A stretch of 64,000 nt of DNA from Carallia brachiata (Eukaryota > Streptophyta > Magnoliopsida > Malpighiales > Rhizophoraceae): the NCBI GenBank assembly GCA_021464245.1, contig JADCRB010000024.1, forward strand, positions 1,242,181 to 1,306,180, read 5' to 3'. How positions within the stretch are numbered: the stretch's first letter is position 1; each line of letters opens with the position of its first letter. The translations under genes and the position numbers were made by a program. The notes beneath the pieces are model-generated. The model searched no databases and was not told the DNA's origin. It worked only from the letters and a program-made list of their open reading frames with translations. This document shows positions 61,746 through 64,000 of this stretch, one piece after another.

Positions 61746-64000
61746 TTTCCGGAATAAATAAATAAAAGCAAAACCGGGGAAAATAAAAAGAAGCAAAATT
61801 TATTAAGGCTTCTGCTTCTATGTGATCGCTCTTCTTCTGGGTGCAAATTGTGCGCGCCCGCCGCCGTGTTTCGTGTTTTTGGGGCGGACAGGCGCCCGGT
61901 GCGCGCGTTTTAGGCACCTGGCAATGATATGCCAGTAATGTGAAGCGAATGATCAACGGACTAACGTAAACTGGCGACGTGCTGGGTTCTTTTTATATAA
62001 ATAAATAACGAAAATGTTAAGAGAAAATATATTTGACATGTATCCGACGGATTTTTTCTGAAATGATCCCTTAAATTTTTACAACATTTTTACAACGATA
62101 CTACAACTTAAAAATGTCTTTATATGTTTTTGTTTTTTATTATAAAAAATATAATTATCGTTACAAAAGACTTAGATAATCATTATATTCGAATAAAATT
62201 TTCAGACAAAATTATCTGATATAGTAATGTTCAATAAATAAATAAATTCATAAATAAATATAATAAAAAATGAAACAGAATCTTGAGTTTTGTCTCTAAT
62301 GTAATTCCTGGGATTGCCTCCTACTAGGAAATATGTTATGAATTTGATCAAAAAATATTAAATAACTAATAAAAAGGAGATTTGTACATGCAATTTTTTT
62401 TAATTAAAAAAATTTATTATGAGTACTAAGTTATTAAATTTATAAGTGAATGTGAAAATAAACCTGTTTGTATATTTCATTTAATTTAACATATGTTGGT
62501 GTACACATTATATATATACATTATATTATTTTTATGACTGTTAGTTCGTAATGATTATTATTACACATCAAAAATTTGAAAATATACATCCAACTTTAAT
62601 GATTATATATGTGAATATAATTGCCCTCATTCGCGTCTTTTACTAGTAATTATATCATAACACATCAATGTTATCTTTAAATTGAAGCAAAATAATGATA
62701 AACTTGAATAATCACAACAAATTAGATTCATCAAATGCATCAGTCTTTTGAGGGCATCATATGCGCCTCACTTTGCGAACTACTATTTTTATCATGCTAA
62801 CGCTCTCCGATAGGGTGATATCATCATGTTTAAAAAACAAGTAATCTTTTAGCAAAAAAATTCGAAAAATTAAAGTTTAAAACAACACTAAATACATTTA
62901 AAATAACAGTAAATATATTTATAATTTAATTTTGAAAAAAAACTTTAAAATTTTTTTTTATAAAATGGACATGATCACCCCAACCTGTGTTAAAAATAAT
63001 GGTCTGTCATACTTCGTCAAATTACTTCAATAGATTTAATGCTGTTTGTGATAAAAGGCTGATTTAGACTCCAGACCTAACATTAAAAACTGATTTTAAT
63101 AAACAAAAGTTGTAGGAAAGATATAAAAAACATTGTAACGCAGTGGATAAAATTGGCCTTTACACTAATTCAAAATTAAAACGTTGAAACTTTCTGCGAG
63201 ATACATGAAAAACATCGCTGCGCATAGAGAACGGCGTCGTTGTTAGATTCTGTGCTATCTGTGGACGTGCGCGGTTCGTCCGTTCCACTTAGGCATGTTA
63301 AAGGGTTTTTTTTCTTTTTTGAACAACCAAGTTAAAGGATATTGTTTTTTTCTTTTCTTTTTTTTTTCAATAGAGGATAATATACCCATGAAAACACATT
63401 GGGCAATGCTATTTAGCACGACTAGATTTACCAAAACGTCCCGATTTTGGTGACGTGATGGGTAGTTTTAGATGGTACACTGAGAGATTTTTTTTTGAAA
63501 AAATAATTTTTTTTAGGCTTTAATTACCCATTTTTATTATAAAAATTAAATTTTTACAAAAAAAATTTAAACAATATTTAATGTTATCTCAAACTTAATT
63601 TTTATAAAAAATAAATACTAAATAATATTTAGTATTACTTTAAATATACTTAATATTACTTTAAATTATGATTTTAAAAAAATAAATATTTTTTTTTAAA
63701 TTCCGGCCCTGCTTACACAGTTATCAGTTTGATAATTTTGTGCCACGTGGAACAGTCAGTACGTTTCGGTAAGCGGGTTACGTGCCATTTAGCTTTATTC
63801 AAACACATTGGGTGTGTTTTATTTATTTATTTTTTTATCTTGTGAAAATTTTAGGGGTAAAAAAAAGTGTCTTTAATCTAAAATTAAGGAGCACTTACGT
63901 ATTGTTAATAATTTATGATAAGATTGATGTATCACTTACCTATAAAAAACCTCAAACAATGGTAAGAGAAATTTGAACTCAAAATATAAAAACGTCAAAA
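61746..64000. other. RLCK promoter and AT-rich distal spacer
   Basis: The kinase leader and promoter occupy about 61746-61990, with an unusually GC-rich patch at 61850-61920 (cgcgcccgccgcc and gtgcgcgcg). From 62000 to 64000 the DNA is very AT-rich with poly-A/T runs; no gene, tRNA or clear transposon ends were found. Confidence 0.45.

Overview
This window is nuclear DNA from a flowering plant, most likely a eudicot. It has AT-rich spacers, many short exons with GT-AG introns, a nuclear tRNA gene and small MITE-type transposons. The proteins match plant families throughout. I cannot name the species from the sequence alone; a rosid such as Citrus is possible but unproven.

Layout, left to right. 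Positions 1-5742 (-) hold the 5' part of the DExH14/ASCC3-type RNA helicase gene, which runs off the left edge. Positions 8941-14080 (+) encode a PHD-finger protein of the AIPP2/PAIPP2 group. Positions 15687-21114 (+) encode class II histone deacetylase HDA5, with a C-terminal region carrying a YGSN motif. Positions 23080-26975 (+) encode the mitochondrial ATP synthase gamma subunit. Positions 29145-32465 (+) encode a group A (ABI5/AREB3-like) bZIP factor. Positions 35622-36412 hold a broken, unrecognised coding fragment. Positions 38511-40759 (+) encode plastid phosphoserine phosphatase, converging on a mitochondrial glycine-rich RRM protein of the ORRM/GR-RBP group at 41210-43276 (-). Next come a two-domain dsRNA-binding protein of the DRB2/3/5 type at 47136-48848 (-), a DHHC S-acyltransferase of the PAT05-PAT09 group at 51001-54100 (-), a tRNA-Gln(UUG) at 56619-56690 (+), a 724-bp hAT-type MITE at 57061-57784, and a receptor-like cytoplasmic kinase (subfamily VII, PBL/CDG1-like) at 58336-61745 (-).

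The genes do not form one pathway, as expected for a plant chromosome. Themes are chromatin (PHD protein, HDA5), RNA (helicase, RRM protein, DRB), mitochondria (ATP synthase gamma, RRM protein), serine synthesis (PSP), and ABA or membrane signalling (bZIP, PAT, RLCK). Gene order recalls two Arabidopsis blocks: At5g61030-At5g61140 on the left and At3g26932-At3g26940 (DRB3, PAT07, CDG1) on the right. Those locus numbers come from memory.

The most striking signal is that four well-conserved genes carry frameshifts of one or two bases inside otherwise perfect exons: three in DExH14 and one each in HDA5, the DRB gene and the RLCK. Restoring the missing bases makes the exon lengths of HDA5, the DRB gene and the RLCK add up to whole codons; in the incomplete DExH14 gene it restores frame at the affected exons. 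All six fit small deletions, which points first to uncorrected assembly errors, although true disabled alleles are not excluded. I found no convincing undescribed multi-gene system. The best biological leads are the YGSN-bearing tail of HDA5, the conserved DRB-PAT-RLCK cluster, and a stop-free 96-nt intron in the PAT gene.
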